From positions 292,397 to 356,396 of the forward strand of contig NZ_SNXC01000013.1 of the NCBI RefSeq assembly GCF_004362145.1: 64,000 nucleotides of DNA. Reading direction: 5' to 3'. The notes below the pieces were generated by a model, which worked only from the letters and a program-made list of their open reading frames with translations, ran no database searches and was not told the origin of the DNA. This document shows, one piece after another, positions 7,141 to 17,331 of the stretch; the first letter of the stretch is position 1; the number at the start of each line of letters is the position of its first letter. The position numbers and the translations under genes were made by a program. Source of the stretch: Marinomonas balearica (lineage in GTDB: Bacteria > Pseudomonadota > Gammaproteobacteria > Pseudomonadales > Marinomonadaceae).

Positions 7141-10100
7141 TTATATACGATCATCTTCCGGATCGTATCCAAGATTTGGAGCCAACCAACGCTCAGCATC
7201 ATCTTTACTCATGCCTTTTCGTTTGGCATAACTTTCGACTTGATCTGGGCCTATTTTCCCAACACCAAAATAATTACTGTCTCCATTTCCAAAATACCAA
7301 CCGCTTACCGCCGCGGTTGGCCACATAGCGTAACTTTCCGTTAGGTCGATATCGGCATTTTCTTTGACGTTTAACAACGCCCAAAGCTTGTCTTTTTCAG
7401 TGTGATCAGGGCACGCAGGATAACCAGGTGCAGGGCGAATTCCCTGATAACGCTCTTTGATTATGGCGTCATTCGTTAGGTTTTCATCCGATGCGTAACC
7501 CCATAGCTCTTTACGCACTTTCTCATGCAAGTATTCTGCGGTGGCTTCGGCTAAACGATCTGCAACCGCTTTTATCATTATGGCGTTATAATCGTCGTGA
7601 TCCGCCTCATACGCTTCGACAAGTGGATCGATACCGAAACCCGCTGCACAGGCAAAAGCGCCCATGTAGTCATTTATGCCGTTGTCTTTCGGGGCAACAA
7701 AATCCGACAAACATTGATTGTACTTACCCGGCGTTTTCAGCTCGTTTTGATTCCGTAAAAAGTTCAAGCGTACGAGCTCTTTTTCTCGATTTTCATCTTC
7801 ATAAATAACAACATCATCGTGATCAACTTGAGCTGCAGGAAAAAGACCTACCACAGCCCTCGCTTGCAGGCTGCCCTCCGCAATGACTTTAGCAAGCATT
7901 GCATTTGCATCTTCAAACAATTGAGTTGCTTCTTCACCGACAACGTTGTCTGTTAAAATTCTCGGGTAGGCTCCGGCCAGCTCCCAAGTTTGGAAAAAAG
8001 GCGTCCAGTCAATGTAACTCTGAACAACGCTAAAATCGATATCGGATTCCGTAAACACCGTTACGCCCATATTATTGGGCTTTACTATTGAGCTAAAATC
8101 CACTGCCGTTTTGTTTTCTCGTGCTTTGTCTAACGACACACGCCGCCCTGCACTAACGCGATCTTTATATCGTTGACGCGTTTTCTCATAATCATCTTTG
8201 ATACCATCAATAAACGTTTGGCGACGGTCCGCATCTTTTGTCAATAACGAACTTGCAACGCTTACGCTACGAGAAGCATTGGTTACATGTACAACTTGAT
8301 TACGAGAGTAGTTTTTTTCTATTTTTACGGCTGTATGCGCTTTAGAAGTAGTCGCGCCACCTATCATAACGGGAATGTCGAAGCTTTGCCGCTCCATCTC
8401 TTTCGCCACATGCACCATTTCATCTAACGATGGAGTGATCAAACCAGACAGTCCTATAATGTCTGCCTTTTCTTCTCGTGCAGTACGTAAAATTTTCTCC
8501 GCAGACACCATGACGCCTAAGTCAATCACCTCAAAATTGTTACATTGAAGTACGACACCTACAATGTTTTTACCGATATCGTGGACGTCGCCTTTGACTG
8601 TCGCCATAATCACTTTACCAGCACTTGACGAAGCGGAATCCGCGTTGCGCGCCTTTTCTTCTTCTATATAAGGCATCAAATACGCGACCGCTTTTTTCAT
8701 CACGCGGGCGGATTTCACCACTTGCGGTAGGAACATTTTTCCCGCTCCAAATAGATCTCCCACAATGCTCATTCCAGCCATTAAAGGACCTTCTATTACT
8801 TCAAGCGGACGATCATATTGCTGACGAGCTTCTTCCGTATCTTCTTCAATAAATTCTGTGACACCCTTAACAAGTGCATGACTTAAGCGCTCGCTAACGG
8901 AAAGTGTACGCCATTCCTGAGTTTCTGCTTCGACGGCTTCACCTGTTCCAGAAAACTCCCCGGCAATAGACAACAATCGGTCGGTTGCATCCTGCGTACG
9001 ATTTAAAACCGCATCTTCCACCACCTCTCGTAAACGCTTTGGTATGTCTTCATATACAGCAAGCTGACCTGCGTTCACGATGCCCATTGTCATACCCTGC
9101 TTAATCGCATGATATAAAAAGACGGCATGGATTGCTTCACGGACTGGATTATTTCCGCGAAATGAAAAAGATACGTTCGACACCCCTCCGGAAATTTTAG
9201 CGTAAGGTAACTCACGCTTGATATCACCCGTTGCTTCGATGAAATCCAACGCGTAGCGGTTGTGTTCCTCTATGCCGGTAGCAATAGCAAAAATATTAGG
9301 GTCAAATATGATGTCCTCTGGCGCAAAACCAACTTTATTGACCAATACATCGTAAGAACGACGACAAATATCAATTTTGCGATCACGAGTGTCCGCTTGA
9401 CCGACTTCATCAAATGCCATCACGATGACAGCTGCGCCGTATTTCATAAGCTGACGCGCTTGCTGAACAAATTTTTCTTCGCCTTCTTTTAGGCTGATCG
9501 AGTTAACGACACCTTTACCCTGAACCCATTTTAACCCAGCTTCCAAAATGTCCCATTTAGAGGAATCTAGCATAATAGGCACACGGGATATGTCTGGTTC
9601 AGAGGCGATCAACTTTAAAAAGCGCTCCATCGCGGCTTTCGAATCCAACATCCCTTCATCCATATTGATGTCGATAATTTGAGCGCCATTTTCTACTTGT
9701 TGCCTTGCAACTTCCAATGCCGCGTCATAATCGCCTTCTTTAATTAAACGTTTAAAACGAGCCGATCCAGTTACATTGGTTCGTTCGCCCACGTTTACAA
9801 ACAAGTTGTCATCACCAATGTTAAACGGCTCTAACCCAGACAGGCGACATGCTTTTTCAATACTAGGAACAAGGCGAGGCGTTGCATTTTTAAAAGAGTC
9901 CGCGAACACGGAAATGTGTTCAGGTGTGGTGCCGCAGCACCCTCCGATAATATTAAGTAAGCCTGACGCAACCCACTCACTGATTTCTGACAACATCTCT
10001 TCAGGCGTTTCATCGTATTCACCAAAGGCGTTAGGCAAACCAGCATTTGGGTGCGCTGAAATATAGGTATCCGCGACTCGGGACAGTTCATCAATGTACT

Positions 10101-10875
10101 GGCGCAGGTCTTTTGGCCCTAATGCACAGTTTAGTCCCACTGAAATTGGTTTAGCATGGGCAATCGAGTTCCAAAACGCTTCCGTAGTCTGTCCAGATAA
10201 TGTTCGTCCGGAAGCATCTGTAATCGTACCTGAGATCATTATCGGATAACGAACACCCGTTTTTTCAAAGTATTCAAGCGTTGCATAGATCGCAGCTTTT
10301 GCATTTAATGTATCGAAAATTGTTTCGATTAGAATGAGATCGACACCGCCTTTAATTAATCCATCAATAGCGGTATCGTACGCCGCCACAAGCTCATCAA
10401 AATGGATGTTTCGAAAGCCTGGATCGTTTACATCCGGAGATATCGTACAAGTACGAGAAGTTGGCCCTATAGCCCCTGCGACAAAACGCGGTTTATGAGG
10501 CTCCTTTGCCGTTATTTCATCGGCAACTTGTCTTGCAAGTGATGCCGATTCAAAATTTAATTCATAACTTAACGCCTCCATGTGGTAATCAATCATGGAA
10601 ATCGCATTGGCATTAAACGTATTCGTTTCAACAATGTCAGCTCCGGCCTCCAGATAGGCGCGATGAATGGCCTTAATCATTTCAGGCTGTGTCAGCGAAA
10701 GAAGATCATTATTTCCCTTAAGTTCACTCGCCCAATCAGCAAACCGTTCACCACGGAAACCGGCTTCGTCAAGCTTATGATCCTGAATCATAGTGCCCAT
10801 TGCACCGTCGAGAATCAGAACGTCTTCCTTTAATCGGCTTTCGATTACTTCATAAGAACGAGATTTAACGATCAC
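7141..10875 (-). CDS. metH: Cobalamin-dependent methionine synthase
   Basis: This enzyme methylates homocysteine to methionine using methyltetrahydrofolate and a bound corrinoid. All four modules are present in the 1244 residues: the homocysteine domain with zinc ligands ([10 protein letters not shown], about residue 310), the pterin domain ([16 protein letters not shown] start about 360), the B12 domain with [11 protein letters not shown] whose His is near residue 764, and the activation domain ([14 protein letters not shown] near 1160). The start is GTG with GAGGTG 6 bases upstream. It stands between pepD and btuR genes and has a structured leader (see 10999-11061). No cobalamin or SAM riboswitch was recognised in front of it. 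Confidence 0.98.
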   Translation of the reverse strand: MIVKSRSYEVIESRLKEDVLILDGAMGTMIQDHKLDEAGFRGERFADWASELKGNNDLLSLTQPEMIKAIHRAYLEAGADIVETNTFNANAISMIDYHMEALSYELNFESASLARQVADEITAKEPHKPRFVAGAIGPTSRTCTISPDVNDPGFRNIHFDELVAAYDTAIDGLIKGGVDLILIETIFDTLNAKAAIYATLEYFEKTGVRYPIMISGTITDASGRTLSGQTTEAFWNSIAHAKPISVGLNCALGPKDLRQYIDELSRVADTYISAHPNAGLPNAFGEYDETPEEMLSEISEWVASGLLNIIGGCCGTTPEHISVFADSFKNATPRLVPSIEKACRLSGLEPFNIGDDNLFVNVGERTNVTGSARFKRLIKEGDYDAALEVARQQVENGAQIIDINMDEGMLDSKAAMERFLKLIASEPDISRVPIMLDSSKWDILEAGLKWVQGKGVVNSISLKEGEEKFVQQARQLMKYGAAVIVMAFDEVGQADTRDRKIDICRRSYDVLVNKVGFAPEDIIFDPNIFAIATGIEEHNRYALDFIEATGDIKRELPYAKISGGVSNVSFSFRGNNPVREAIHAVFLYHAIKQGMTMGIVNAGQLAVYEDIPKRLREVVEDAVLNRTQDATDRLLSIAGEFSGTGEAVEAETQEWRTLSVSERLSHALVKGVTEFIEEDTEEARQQYDRPLEVIEGPLMAGMSIVGDLFGAGKMFLPQVVKSARVMKKAVAYLMPYIEEEKARNADSASSSAGKVIMATVKGDVHDIGKNIVGVVLQCNNFEVIDLGVMVSAEKILRTAREEKADIIGLSGLITPSLDEMVHVAKEMERQSFDIPVMIGGATTSKAHTAVKIEKNYSRNQVVHVTNASRSVSVASSLLTKDADRRQTFIDGIKDDYEKTRQRYKDRVSAGRRVSLDKARENKTAVDFSSIVKPNNMGVTVFTESDIDFSVVQSYIDWTPFFQTWELAGAYPRILTDNVVGEEATQLFEDANAMLAKVIAEGSLQARAVVGLFPAAQVDHDDVVIYEDENREKELVRLNFLRNQNELKTPGKYNQCLSDFVAPKDNGINDYMGAFACAAGFGIDPLVEAYEADHDDYNAIMIKAVADRLAEATAEYLHEKVRKELWGYASDENLTNDAIIKERYQGIRPAPGYPACPDHTEKDKLWALLNVKENADIDLTESYAMWPTAAVSGWYFGNGDSNYFGVGKIGPDQVESYAKRKGMSKDDAERWLAPNLGYDPEDDRI

Positions 10876-10998
10876 ACTTTCACCTCAAATATTAAGTCGC
10901 TCCATTACTATAACTGACGCAATAAAATTCGAGGTGAAAATTTATAATAAGAAAATGAATGAACCGAATGAATGACGAATTTAAAAACAGCTAATCAG

Positions 10999-11061
10999 AT
11001 AATCTTGTATTGAGGAGGATTCCAAGAGGGGAATTTACATATATCAGTTTCCCTCCTCCAA
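10999..11061 (-). promoter_or_regulatory. Structured leader candidate upstream of metH
   Basis: On the minus strand the purine run GGAGGAGGGAA can pair with either of two downstream pyrimidine runs, TTCCCCTC or CCTCCTC, giving mutually exclusive stems roughly 120-190 bases before the metH start. It could equally be a weak pepD terminator, but no U-tract follows. It does not match the SAH, SAM or cobalamin riboswitch motifs that I know. Confidence 0.35.
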
Positions 11062-11124
11062 AAACAGCTCATTTTTAGAAGAGGAAAACAACACAACTAT
11101 TTTAAAAAAACTTTTGCACGATGA

Positions 11125-12603
11125 CTACGGGTTTACCGGAGTCAGAGACAGTAAGCTTTTTAGAAGTGTCCAAAAATCAGCAACAGAACTGATTTCCAAT
11201 TTTTCTGATGGCGAGTGGGCGCCGCGTATATTTGGCCCAAATGACACCATCTCCATGCCCGGATATTTCGCACCAATAATGCCACACTCTAAACCCGCAT
11301 GTATGACCTTAACGTTTGCTTCGTAACCCATCGCTGCTTTATGTACATTCAAAAACTGTTTTAACAGACGAGCTTCTGGCTCAGGTTTCCAGCCAGGGTA
11401 ACCATTTTCGAACACCACTTCAGCGCCACAAAGGAGAAACGCACTTTTTGCTTTGTTTGCAACATTTTCAAACGCTGAGTCAATCATCGATCGGGTTAGC
11501 AAACATGCAGAAAACACCATTGTTTGGGTACCGTCTGCTTCTAAACTTATTACGCCTAAATTACTCGACGTTTCCGTCACACCTGCTAACTCAGAACTCA
11601 TCTTCATCACGCCATGTGGAGCGCAATTTAATGATGCAAGCAGCGCTTCCTGATCCTCTAAAGCCAAGGAGCTAGCATGAGCACTTCCAGCGCTCAACTT
11701 AACGCCAAGATCAGGTTCAGTCTGCGCGAACTCGTTTTTTATATCGCGATACAGCAGTTTAAGAGAAGATTCTATTTCGTCAAAATGATGAGGCGCTGCG
11801 TTGAACGTAGCAACAGCATCTCGGGCAATCGCATTACGCAACGTACCGCCAGAAAATGAGGTTAACGATACCGAGAACTGATTGTGTAACGCATTAAGCA
11901 AACGAACTAACAGTTCGTTGGCGCTGGCTCTCCCTTTATGAATGTCTAACCCAGAGTGTCCGCCTTTTAAACCGTCAATTTTTAACGTCAACCCTATTTG
12001 ATTTTCCGATGCGTCTACAGAATTGAAGCACCTTTTTACATTAACATCGACACCGCCCGCACACCCTATGTACACATCACCACGATCTTCAGAATCAAGG
12101 TTCAAAAGAATTTTGCCTTTTAATATGCCTTCTTCCAGTTGCAGCGCTCCACGCAAGCTGGATTCCTCTTCAATGGTAAACAATGCTTCAATCGGTCCGT
12201 GTTCTATATCTTGAGAGTCAAGAACAGCAAGCGCCGCAGCAACACCAATGCCATTGTCTGCACCTAAAGTTGTTTCGGTCGCGTGAACCCATCCGTCAAT
12301 TACTTGGGTTTTTATAGGGTCCTTGTCAAAATCATGCATTGAGGTTGCATTTTTCTGGGCCACCATATCTAAATGCCCCTGAAGAACAACGCCCATACAG
12401 TTTTCCATACCTTTTGTAGCGCCCTTTCGTATGATCAGGTTACCAACAGGGTCAACATAGGTCTCAAGCGCCTTTGACTCAGCCCATCTAATAAGCTTTT
12501 TCCTTAAATCGGCTTCTTTGTAAGAAGGCCTAGGTGTATTACACAACGTTTGAAAATGGCGCCATACTATTCTCGGTTCCAAAGTGGCTAAGTGCTCATT
12601 CAT
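11125..12603 (-). CDS. pepD: Aminoacyl-histidine dipeptidase (peptidase D)
   Basis: A cytosolic M20 zinc dipeptidase that cleaves Xaa-His dipeptides such as carnosine. The 492 residues match the family's length. Zinc-site motifs are visible: VVLQGHLDMVAQK (about residue 79), TTLGADNGIGVAAA with the bridging Asp (about 116), the catalytic glutamates in FTIEEESSLRGA (about 145), and the C-terminal His in GPNIRGAHSPSE. The start ATG has no strong Shine-Dalgarno. It is the last gene before metH on the same strand. Confidence 0.95.
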   Translation of the reverse strand: MNEHLATLEPRIVWRHFQTLCNTPRPSYKEADLRKKLIRWAESKALETYVDPVGNLIIRKGATKGMENCMGVVLQGHLDMVAQKNATSMHDFDKDPIKTQVIDGWVHATETTLGADNGIGVAAALAVLDSQDIEHGPIEALFTIEEESSLRGALQLEEGILKGKILLNLDSEDRGDVYIGCAGGVDVNVKRCFNSVDASENQIGLTLKIDGLKGGHSGLDIHKGRASANELLVRLLNALHNQFSVSLTSFSGGTLRNAIARDAVATFNAAPHHFDEIESSLKLLYRDIKNEFAQTEPDLGVKLSAGSAHASSLALEDQEALLASLNCAPHGVMKMSSELAGVTETSSNLGVISLEADGTQTMVFSACLLTRSMIDSAFENVANKAKSAFLLCGAEVVFENGYPGWKPEPEARLLKQFLNVHKAAMGYEANVKVIHAGLECGIIGAKYPGMEMVSFGPNIRGAHSPSEKLEISSVADFWTLLKSLLSLTPVNP

Positions 12604-12706
12604 AAAAATTCTCGCAGGCTCCTTTCAATTTGAGTTAACAATATATGGAATGGTCATTAGGAGGCAATTCAAATAAAGAAACACTCTTATTTAAAAAGTA
12701 AATAAG

Positions 12707-12739
12707 AAAAAGCCGTAAGGTTGACCCTTACGGCTTTTT
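12707..12739 (-). terminator. Rho-independent terminator of gor
   Basis: AGCCGTAAGG (12711-12720) and CCTTACGGCT (12726-12735) form a perfect stem flanked by A-runs and T-runs on both sides. It is 24 bases beyond the gor stop. Confidence 0.9.
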
Positions 12740-12762
12740 AGATGTTCAAGTGAACTTAAATT

Positions 12763-14127
12763 CTAACGGTTTCGTTGTTTCAGCGCATTTGCTGAAAACG
12801 TAACAAACTCTTCCGCACTTGTAGGATGTACACCAACGGTCGAATCAAAATGCGCTTTTGTTGCTCCCGCTTTAATTGCAATCCCCAAGCCTTGAATGAT
12901 CTCACCAGCATAATCGCCAACGATATGAGCACCGATTACTTTGTCGTTCTCATTATTGACAATTAACTTCATGAATGACCGACCTTCGTTTCCACTCAAG
13001 GTGTTTTTCATGGCTTTAAAGTCTGTTTGGTATACCCGAATATCCATCCCTTTGGAGTCAGCATCGTCTTCACTCAAACCAACGGTACCAATCTGAGGCT
13101 GACTAAACACTGCCGTTGGAATGTTATCGTAATCCAGCTGAACGTCGCGCCCTTCAAACCAATAATCCAGCAAAGCCATCGCTTCTTTAATTGCAACCGG
13201 AGTAAGCTGTATATTGTCGGTCACATCGCCAATTGCGTATATACTTGGCACACTGGATTGATAATTTCGGTTTACTTTGATTGCACCTTTGCCAGACGTA
13301 TCGACGCCCACATCTGCCAAACCAATGCTTGCTGTATTGGGCACTCTACCCGTGGCATACAAAACAAGCCCAAAGTCTTCATCATAGCCATCTTTAAATG
13401 TTACACGCTTAATGCCGTCATCTTCGGAAATGCTCGAGACATCAGTATTCAATCGTACATCAACGCCTAACCTAATATATTCTTGTGACGCAAACGCTCG
13501 TACATCAGAATCGAACCCTCGTAAAAGCTGATCACCACGATAAGCCAATGTCACATCAACACCAAGACCTTTTAAAATGCATGCAAATTCAACCGCAATG
13601 TACCCGCCACCCACTACCAGTGCTTTAGACGGCAACTCCTCCAAATAGAACATATTGTCTGATACAACGACGTGTTCTTTACCTGGAATATCAGGAACAA
13701 AGGGTGTCGCACCAACAGCGATCAATATACGCTCGGCAGTATAAGTCTTACCGGCCACCTCTACCGTATGTGCATCAACAAGTTTTCCATGCCCATCGAT
13801 AACTTCAACACCCGGAGATGCCAACAGGTTTCCGTAGATACCATTTAAACGCTCGATTTCTTTCGTTTTATTGTCTCGTAATGTCTTCCAATCAAACGAC
13901 GGCTCAGGAAACGACCAACCGTATCCTTTAGCATCCTGCGCTACATGGGAAAATTCCGAACCGTATACAAATAGTTTCTTCGGAACACAACCGATGTTAA
14001 CGCATGTTCCCCCCAATGCAGACGACTCAGCGACAGCGACCTTATAGCCTTTAGATGCCGCAACGCGACTCGCGCGAACACCGCCAGAACCAGCACCTAT
14101 AACAAACAAATCGTACTGATAAGACAT
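12763..14127 (-). CDS. gor: Glutathione-disulfide reductase
   Basis: An FAD flavoenzyme that reduces oxidised glutathione with NADPH. The 454 residues from ATG at 14127 contain the FAD-binding GAGSGG (11-16), the redox disulfide CVNIGC (Cys42/Cys47), the NADPH site GGGYIAVEF (about 173), and the C-terminal HPTSAEEF whose His and Glu serve catalysis. The start is chosen because GAGGAG lies 9 bases before it; an in-frame TTG 21 bases upstream would place that ribosome site inside the gene. It is a single gene with its own terminator. It and sodB are the oxidative-stress enzymes of the window. Confidence 0.95.
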   Translation of the reverse strand: MSYQYDLFVIGAGSGGVRASRVAASKGYKVAVAESSALGGTCVNIGCVPKKLFVYGSEFSHVAQDAKGYGWSFPEPSFDWKTLRDNKTKEIERLNGIYGNLLASPGVEVIDGHGKLVDAHTVEVAGKTYTAERILIAVGATPFVPDIPGKEHVVVSDNMFYLEELPSKALVVGGGYIAVEFACILKGLGVDVTLAYRGDQLLRGFDSDVRAFASQEYIRLGVDVRLNTDVSSISEDDGIKRVTFKDGYDEDFGLVLYATGRVPNTASIGLADVGVDTSGKGAIKVNRNYQSSVPSIYAIGDVTDNIQLTPVAIKEAMALLDYWFEGRDVQLDYDNIPTAVFSQPQIGTVGLSEDDADSKGMDIRVYQTDFKAMKNTLSGNEGRSFMKLIVNNENDKVIGAHIVGDYAGEIIQGLGIAIKAGATKAHFDSTVGVHPTSAEEFVTFSANALKQRNR

Positions 14128-14275
14128 CACATAAAACTCCTCAATCAATTTTTAACGACTGTAACCATAATAGAAAGCCATTACAAATGCTCTAAAAGCG
14201 CTCCAATTATCGCATTTTTTAACAATAAGCTTTATTCTTGTCTTATTCAGGCTTAACTAACAAGGCTAAACAAAT

Positions 14276-15082
14276 ATGAAAGTTATCTCTTTTAATATCA
14301 ACGGACTAAGAGCACGTCCTCATCAAATCGCAGCACTTACCGAAAAACACCAGCCTGATGTAATCGGCTTACAAGAAATAAAAGTGCATGACGATGCATT
14401 TCCAAAAGAAATTCCTGAAGAACACGGGTATCACGCATATTACTATGGGCAAAAGTCTCACTACGGCGTTGCCATCTTCAGCAAGCAACCTGCTGTAAAA
14501 GTGGAATACGGATTTCCAACAGATGAAGAAGACGCACAACGTCGCATGATCATCGCTACATTCGATACCGAAAACGGCCCAGTTAAAATCATTAATGGCT
14601 ATTTCCCGCAGGGTGAAAGTCAAGATCACGAAACAAAGTTTCCTGCAAAGCGAAAGTTCTATGCTGACCTTATGTCATACCTTGAAAACCACACAAAAGA
14701 TGAAAAAATTATCGTCATGGGTGATGTCAACATTTCCCCTACTGACCTCGACATCGGCATTGGCGAAAAAAACGCCAAACGATGGTTAAAAACTGGAAAG
14801 TGTAGTTTCCTCCCCGAAGAAAGAGAGTGGTTCAACAAATTGTTAAACTGGGGATTAACAGATACTTATCGCTCTCAAAACCCAGACAGTAACGAATTGT
14901 TTAGCTGGTTCGATTACCGCTCAAAAGGATTCGATGATTCACCGAAACGAGGTCTAAGAATCGATGTTATTCTTGCAAGCGACGGATTAGTTGATCAGTT
15001 AGTGGAAACTGGCATAGACTATGATATTCGTGGTTCGGAAAAACCTTCTGATCACGCTCCTATTTGGGCTAGCTTTTCCTAA
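14276..15082 (+). CDS. xthA: Exodeoxyribonuclease III
   Basis: An AP endonuclease and 3'-5' exonuclease of base-excision repair. Motifs of the endonuclease/exonuclease/phosphatase fold are in order: [12 protein letters not shown] (5-16), LQEIKVHD (metal-binding Glu, about 37), [13 protein letters not shown] (about 150-162) and the C-terminal SDHAPIW. At 268 residues it matches E. coli XthA. It is divergent from gor, with about 150 bases between the starts. Confidence 0.97.
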   Translation: MKVISFNINGLRARPHQIAALTEKHQPDVIGLQEIKVHDDAFPKEIPEEHGYHAYYYGQKSHYGVAIFSKQPAVKVEYGFPTDEEDAQRRMIIATFDTENGPVKIINGYFPQGESQDHETKFPAKRKFYADLMSYLENHTKDEKIIVMGDVNISPTDLDIGIGEKNAKRWLKTGKCSFLPEEREWFNKLLNWGLTDTYRSQNPDSNELFSWFDYRSKGFDDSPKRGLRIDVILASDGLVDQLVETGIDYDIRGSEKPSDHAPIWASFS

Positions 15083-15224
15083 AAGTAGTTGCACCTGCAC
15101 TCAGTCGCCATTACTTGTATTTAAAAGCGGATTTTTGAGCGTTTTTTAGACACCCATAAATTCGCAAGACCAAAACCCTGCAAACAGGAAGGAAGAGAGA
15201 ATTATCAGACCTCTTCCCCCAAGT

Positions 15225-15247
15225 TTATCCACAGAGTCTGTGGATGA
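15225..15247. promoter_or_regulatory. Facing DnaA-box-like sequences
   Basis: TTATCCACA at 15225-15233 is an exact DnaA-box consensus, and TGTGGATGA at 15239-15247 is a reversed box with one mismatch. Together they make the palindrome ATCCACA-GAGTC-TGTGGAT upstream of the ArsR gene. It could also be a hairpin after xthA or an ordinary operator. Confidence 0.35.
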
Positions 15248-15294
15248 ATACTGAAAAATGTAAACACGTTTAAAATTATTGGACAGCAGTACCT

Positions 15295-15606
15295 ATGACA
15301 GATAGCAACTTATCCATGGATGAAATGTTAGCGCGCGCTTCAGAAGCAGCGGGCTTTTTAAAAGCATTAGGAAATGAACGACGTTTAATTATCTTATGCA
15401 ACCTAGTGGATCAAGAACTGTCCGTTAGCGGCCTAAATGAAAGACTCCCGTTGAGCCAATCAGCGCTTTCTCAACATTTAGCAGTACTAAGGAAAGATGG
15501 ATTGGTCACAACACGACGAGATTCCCAAACCATCTATTATTCCATCGGCGATGAACGAGTACGACAACTCATGCAAACTATGTATACACTATTTTGCAAA
15601 GGATAA
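15295..15606 (+). CDS. ArsR/SmtB-family regulator, BigR/SqrR-like
   Basis: A 103-residue winged-helix repressor with the recognition region LPLSQSALSQHLAVLRKDGLV at about residues 50-70 and a beta-wing (TRRDSQTIYYSI). It has just two cysteines, Cys35 (IILCNLV) in the first helical region and Cys101 near the C-terminus (LFCKG). That spacing is like the pair that forms a persulfide bridge in BigR/SqrR/YgaV regulators. The arsenic-type ELCVC site is absent. No sulfur gene is adjacent, but a matching operator lies at 2708. The weak ribosome site leaves the start slightly uncertain. Confidence 0.8.
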   Translation: MTDSNLSMDEMLARASEAAGFLKALGNERRLIILCNLVDQELSVSGLNERLPLSQSALSQHLAVLRKDGLVTTRRDSQTIYYSIGDERVRQLMQTMYTLFCKG

Positions 15607-15644
15607 AACATTACTCGTTTTCTGCAATCCATGATCGTACCCGT

Positions 15645-16352
15645 TCAACTCGATTTATTGAGATGTGAAGCCAGCCACTTAGGTTGCTCCATGGGCAACA
15701 TATGCCCACAATCAGACGTTAGATAGATATTCAAATTTTCTACCTGTGAAAGTTTACGAATTTGTCTCATTGAAATAAGACTGTCTTCCATCCCAATAAA
15801 TGCTTTAATCGGTACGCGCGAAGCGCTCAACTCATCGATAAGGCACGGCCTATTCATCGTAGCACTTAACTGACTGACAAAGGCTTGTTCTCCTAATACA
15901 TCCGCCATCGACATTATTTGTTGAACGAGACTTCGCTTACGTCGACTACGAGCACCTAGCATAGATTCCGCTTTCTTTACGGGCACTCCTTGGTACCCTC
16001 GCTTAGATACCCAATTAAGCGCCTGTTTTCGCTGAGCTAGCTCACTTTCAGGCAATGCCTGAGCACTATTTGACACCACGTATAGACGAGAAACCCTCTC
16101 AGGGTTATAGGCGGTGAAATAGCTTGCCAAATACCCTCCCAATGAAAATCCAACCATTTCAACAGGCTCGTCTGGCAATACGGTCGCAATTTTATCTATC
16201 ATTGCGCGTAAACTAGATGCCATTGGGATATCAATGTGAATAAGCTCTGTTGAAGGGTCCAAATGTCTTTCGACATCCGACCAAAGCCGCTCATCACACA
16301 TGGTACCGGGTAGACAGTAGAGTTTTCTGCGTATCAACTTTGTCTTTAACAT
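15645..16352 (-). CDS. Alpha/beta-fold hydrolase
   Basis: A 235-residue hydrolase with the nucleophile elbow GFSLGG (Ser70) and a C-terminal catalytic His in DCGHMLPMEQP. An oxyanion-region motif LPGTMCDERLW (14-24) is typical of small esterases and hydrolases of the BioH/YbfF kind. The natural substrate cannot be told. The gene begins 8 bases after the exported DNA ligase and is probably co-transcribed with it. Confidence 0.8.
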   Translation of the reverse strand: MLKTKLIRRKLYCLPGTMCDERLWSDVERHLDPSTELIHIDIPMASSLRAMIDKIATVLPDEPVEMVGFSLGGYLASYFTAYNPERVSRLYVVSNSAQALPESELAQRKQALNWVSKRGYQGVPVKKAESMLGARSRRKRSLVQQIMSMADVLGEQAFVSQLSATMNRPCLIDELSASRVPIKAFIGMEDSLISMRQIRKLSQVENLNIYLTSDCGHMLPMEQPKWLASHLNKSS

Positions 16353-16360
16353 AAATGGTC

Positions 16361-17188
16361 TTACTCTTGCGGTCGTACACGTAAGAAGCTTGCAAATCGA
16401 GGCAGACCCTTACTCGTAAAGCCAAAATACTTATAGGTTACTTTCTCCCCCACTTTTGGAGGATTCATCCGCTGAAGATTTGAAAATCCTGTTCCTATTT
16501 TGAAGCGTAGGCCTGACGGCATTTTCACCACAAGCGCTCCCATCATACCTTTAAACTTTCCCTTTCCAGGCTGTATAGATACAACAACCGCCTCAGCGTC
16601 GTTAAACTTTTTAAATTTTAGCAAGTTTCCGGTACGGCCAGATGCAAATAAAGCAGACTTTTTGTGCAAGATAAGGCCTTCTCCGTCCATATTAGTTATT
16701 TCTTCAAGTAATATGTAAAGCGCGTCTTGAGATTTGATATCTTGCTGTTGTACTGCCTGAATATGGTCTGAATTAAGTGACTTAGCCAAGGCGTCGTAAA
16801 CACGCCACCGCATACTAAAAGGATGTATATAATCTGGTGCATCAAAAATCATATACTTTATTTGACGCCAAGATGAGTCGTCAGGAGTGTTGTCCAATAC
16901 AGTCGATGCGACAAACTGATACTTATTTCGCCCTCCCCACAGCTCACCATCAAGCCATATTTTAGGCAAATCTTTGATAAACCAGCTCGGTGCGTGTATC
17001 GGATGCCCGTTTTTTGTCACTAAACGGTCGCCCGTCCAAATGGCGCGAATACCATCGTATTTTTCACTTACATAGTAGTCTGATATGGGTATATCAGTAC
17101 GATACGCTTTCGCAAGCTGAACATCTTGAGCAAACAGGCATGAGGAGAGCAGCACACAAACACCGCTCAAAAAATAGGAGAGATTCAT
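16361..17188 (-). CDS. Exported ATP-dependent DNA ligase (LigE-like)
   Basis: A minimal ATP-dependent ligase of 275 residues: nucleotidyltransferase domain with the adenylation motif SEKYDGIRA (Lys43), then LDGELWGG, DGEGLILHKK and LLKFKKF, followed by an OB-fold (VGEKVTYKYFGFTSKGLPRF). An N-terminal hydrophobic segment (YFLSGVCVLLSSCLFAQ) looks like a signal peptide; LSSC could serve as a lipobox, or cleavage may follow Ala20. Such ligases in Gram-negative bacteria are periplasmic and have been linked to uptake of extracellular DNA or nick repair there. No competence gene is adjacent. Confidence 0.88.
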   Translation of the reverse strand: MNLSYFLSGVCVLLSSCLFAQDVQLAKAYRTDIPISDYYVSEKYDGIRAIWTGDRLVTKNGHPIHAPSWFIKDLPKIWLDGELWGGRNKYQFVASTVLDNTPDDSSWRQIKYMIFDAPDYIHPFSMRWRVYDALAKSLNSDHIQAVQQQDIKSQDALYILLEEITNMDGEGLILHKKSALFASGRTGNLLKFKKFNDAEAVVVSIQPGKGKFKGMMGALVVKMPSGLRFKIGTGFSNLQRMNPPKVGEKVTYKYFGFTSKGLPRFASFLRVRPQE

Positions 17189-17282
17189 AGAGATTCCTTC
17201 TCTTTAAAATCACATATTCCGTTGTGATTTTGGCCGTGTTCCCATAACTCAGGGTAACAAACAGCACTTAAGCTTGATATAA

Positions 17283-17317
17283 AAATAACCCGTCAGAACC
17301 TCTCTAACGGGTTATTT
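17283..17317 (-). terminator. Terminator of htpG
   Basis: AAATAACCCGT (17283-17293) and ACGGGTTATTT (17307-17317) form a perfect stem 15 bases beyond the htpG stop. The 3' side on the minus strand continues into TTTTTATAT. Confidence 0.8.
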
Positions 17318-17331
17318 AAGTCTCGCCAGTA

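Noticed and set aside
10876..11124. SAH, SAM or cobalamin riboswitch before metH
   Set aside because: The conserved cores of these switches (for example the B12 box) are not present; only unspecific purine/pyrimidine pairing is seen.
15295..15606. Arsenic-sensing ArsR
   Set aside because: The ELCVCDL metal-binding motif is missing and no ars genes are nearby; the two-cysteine pattern fits the BigR/SqrR type better.
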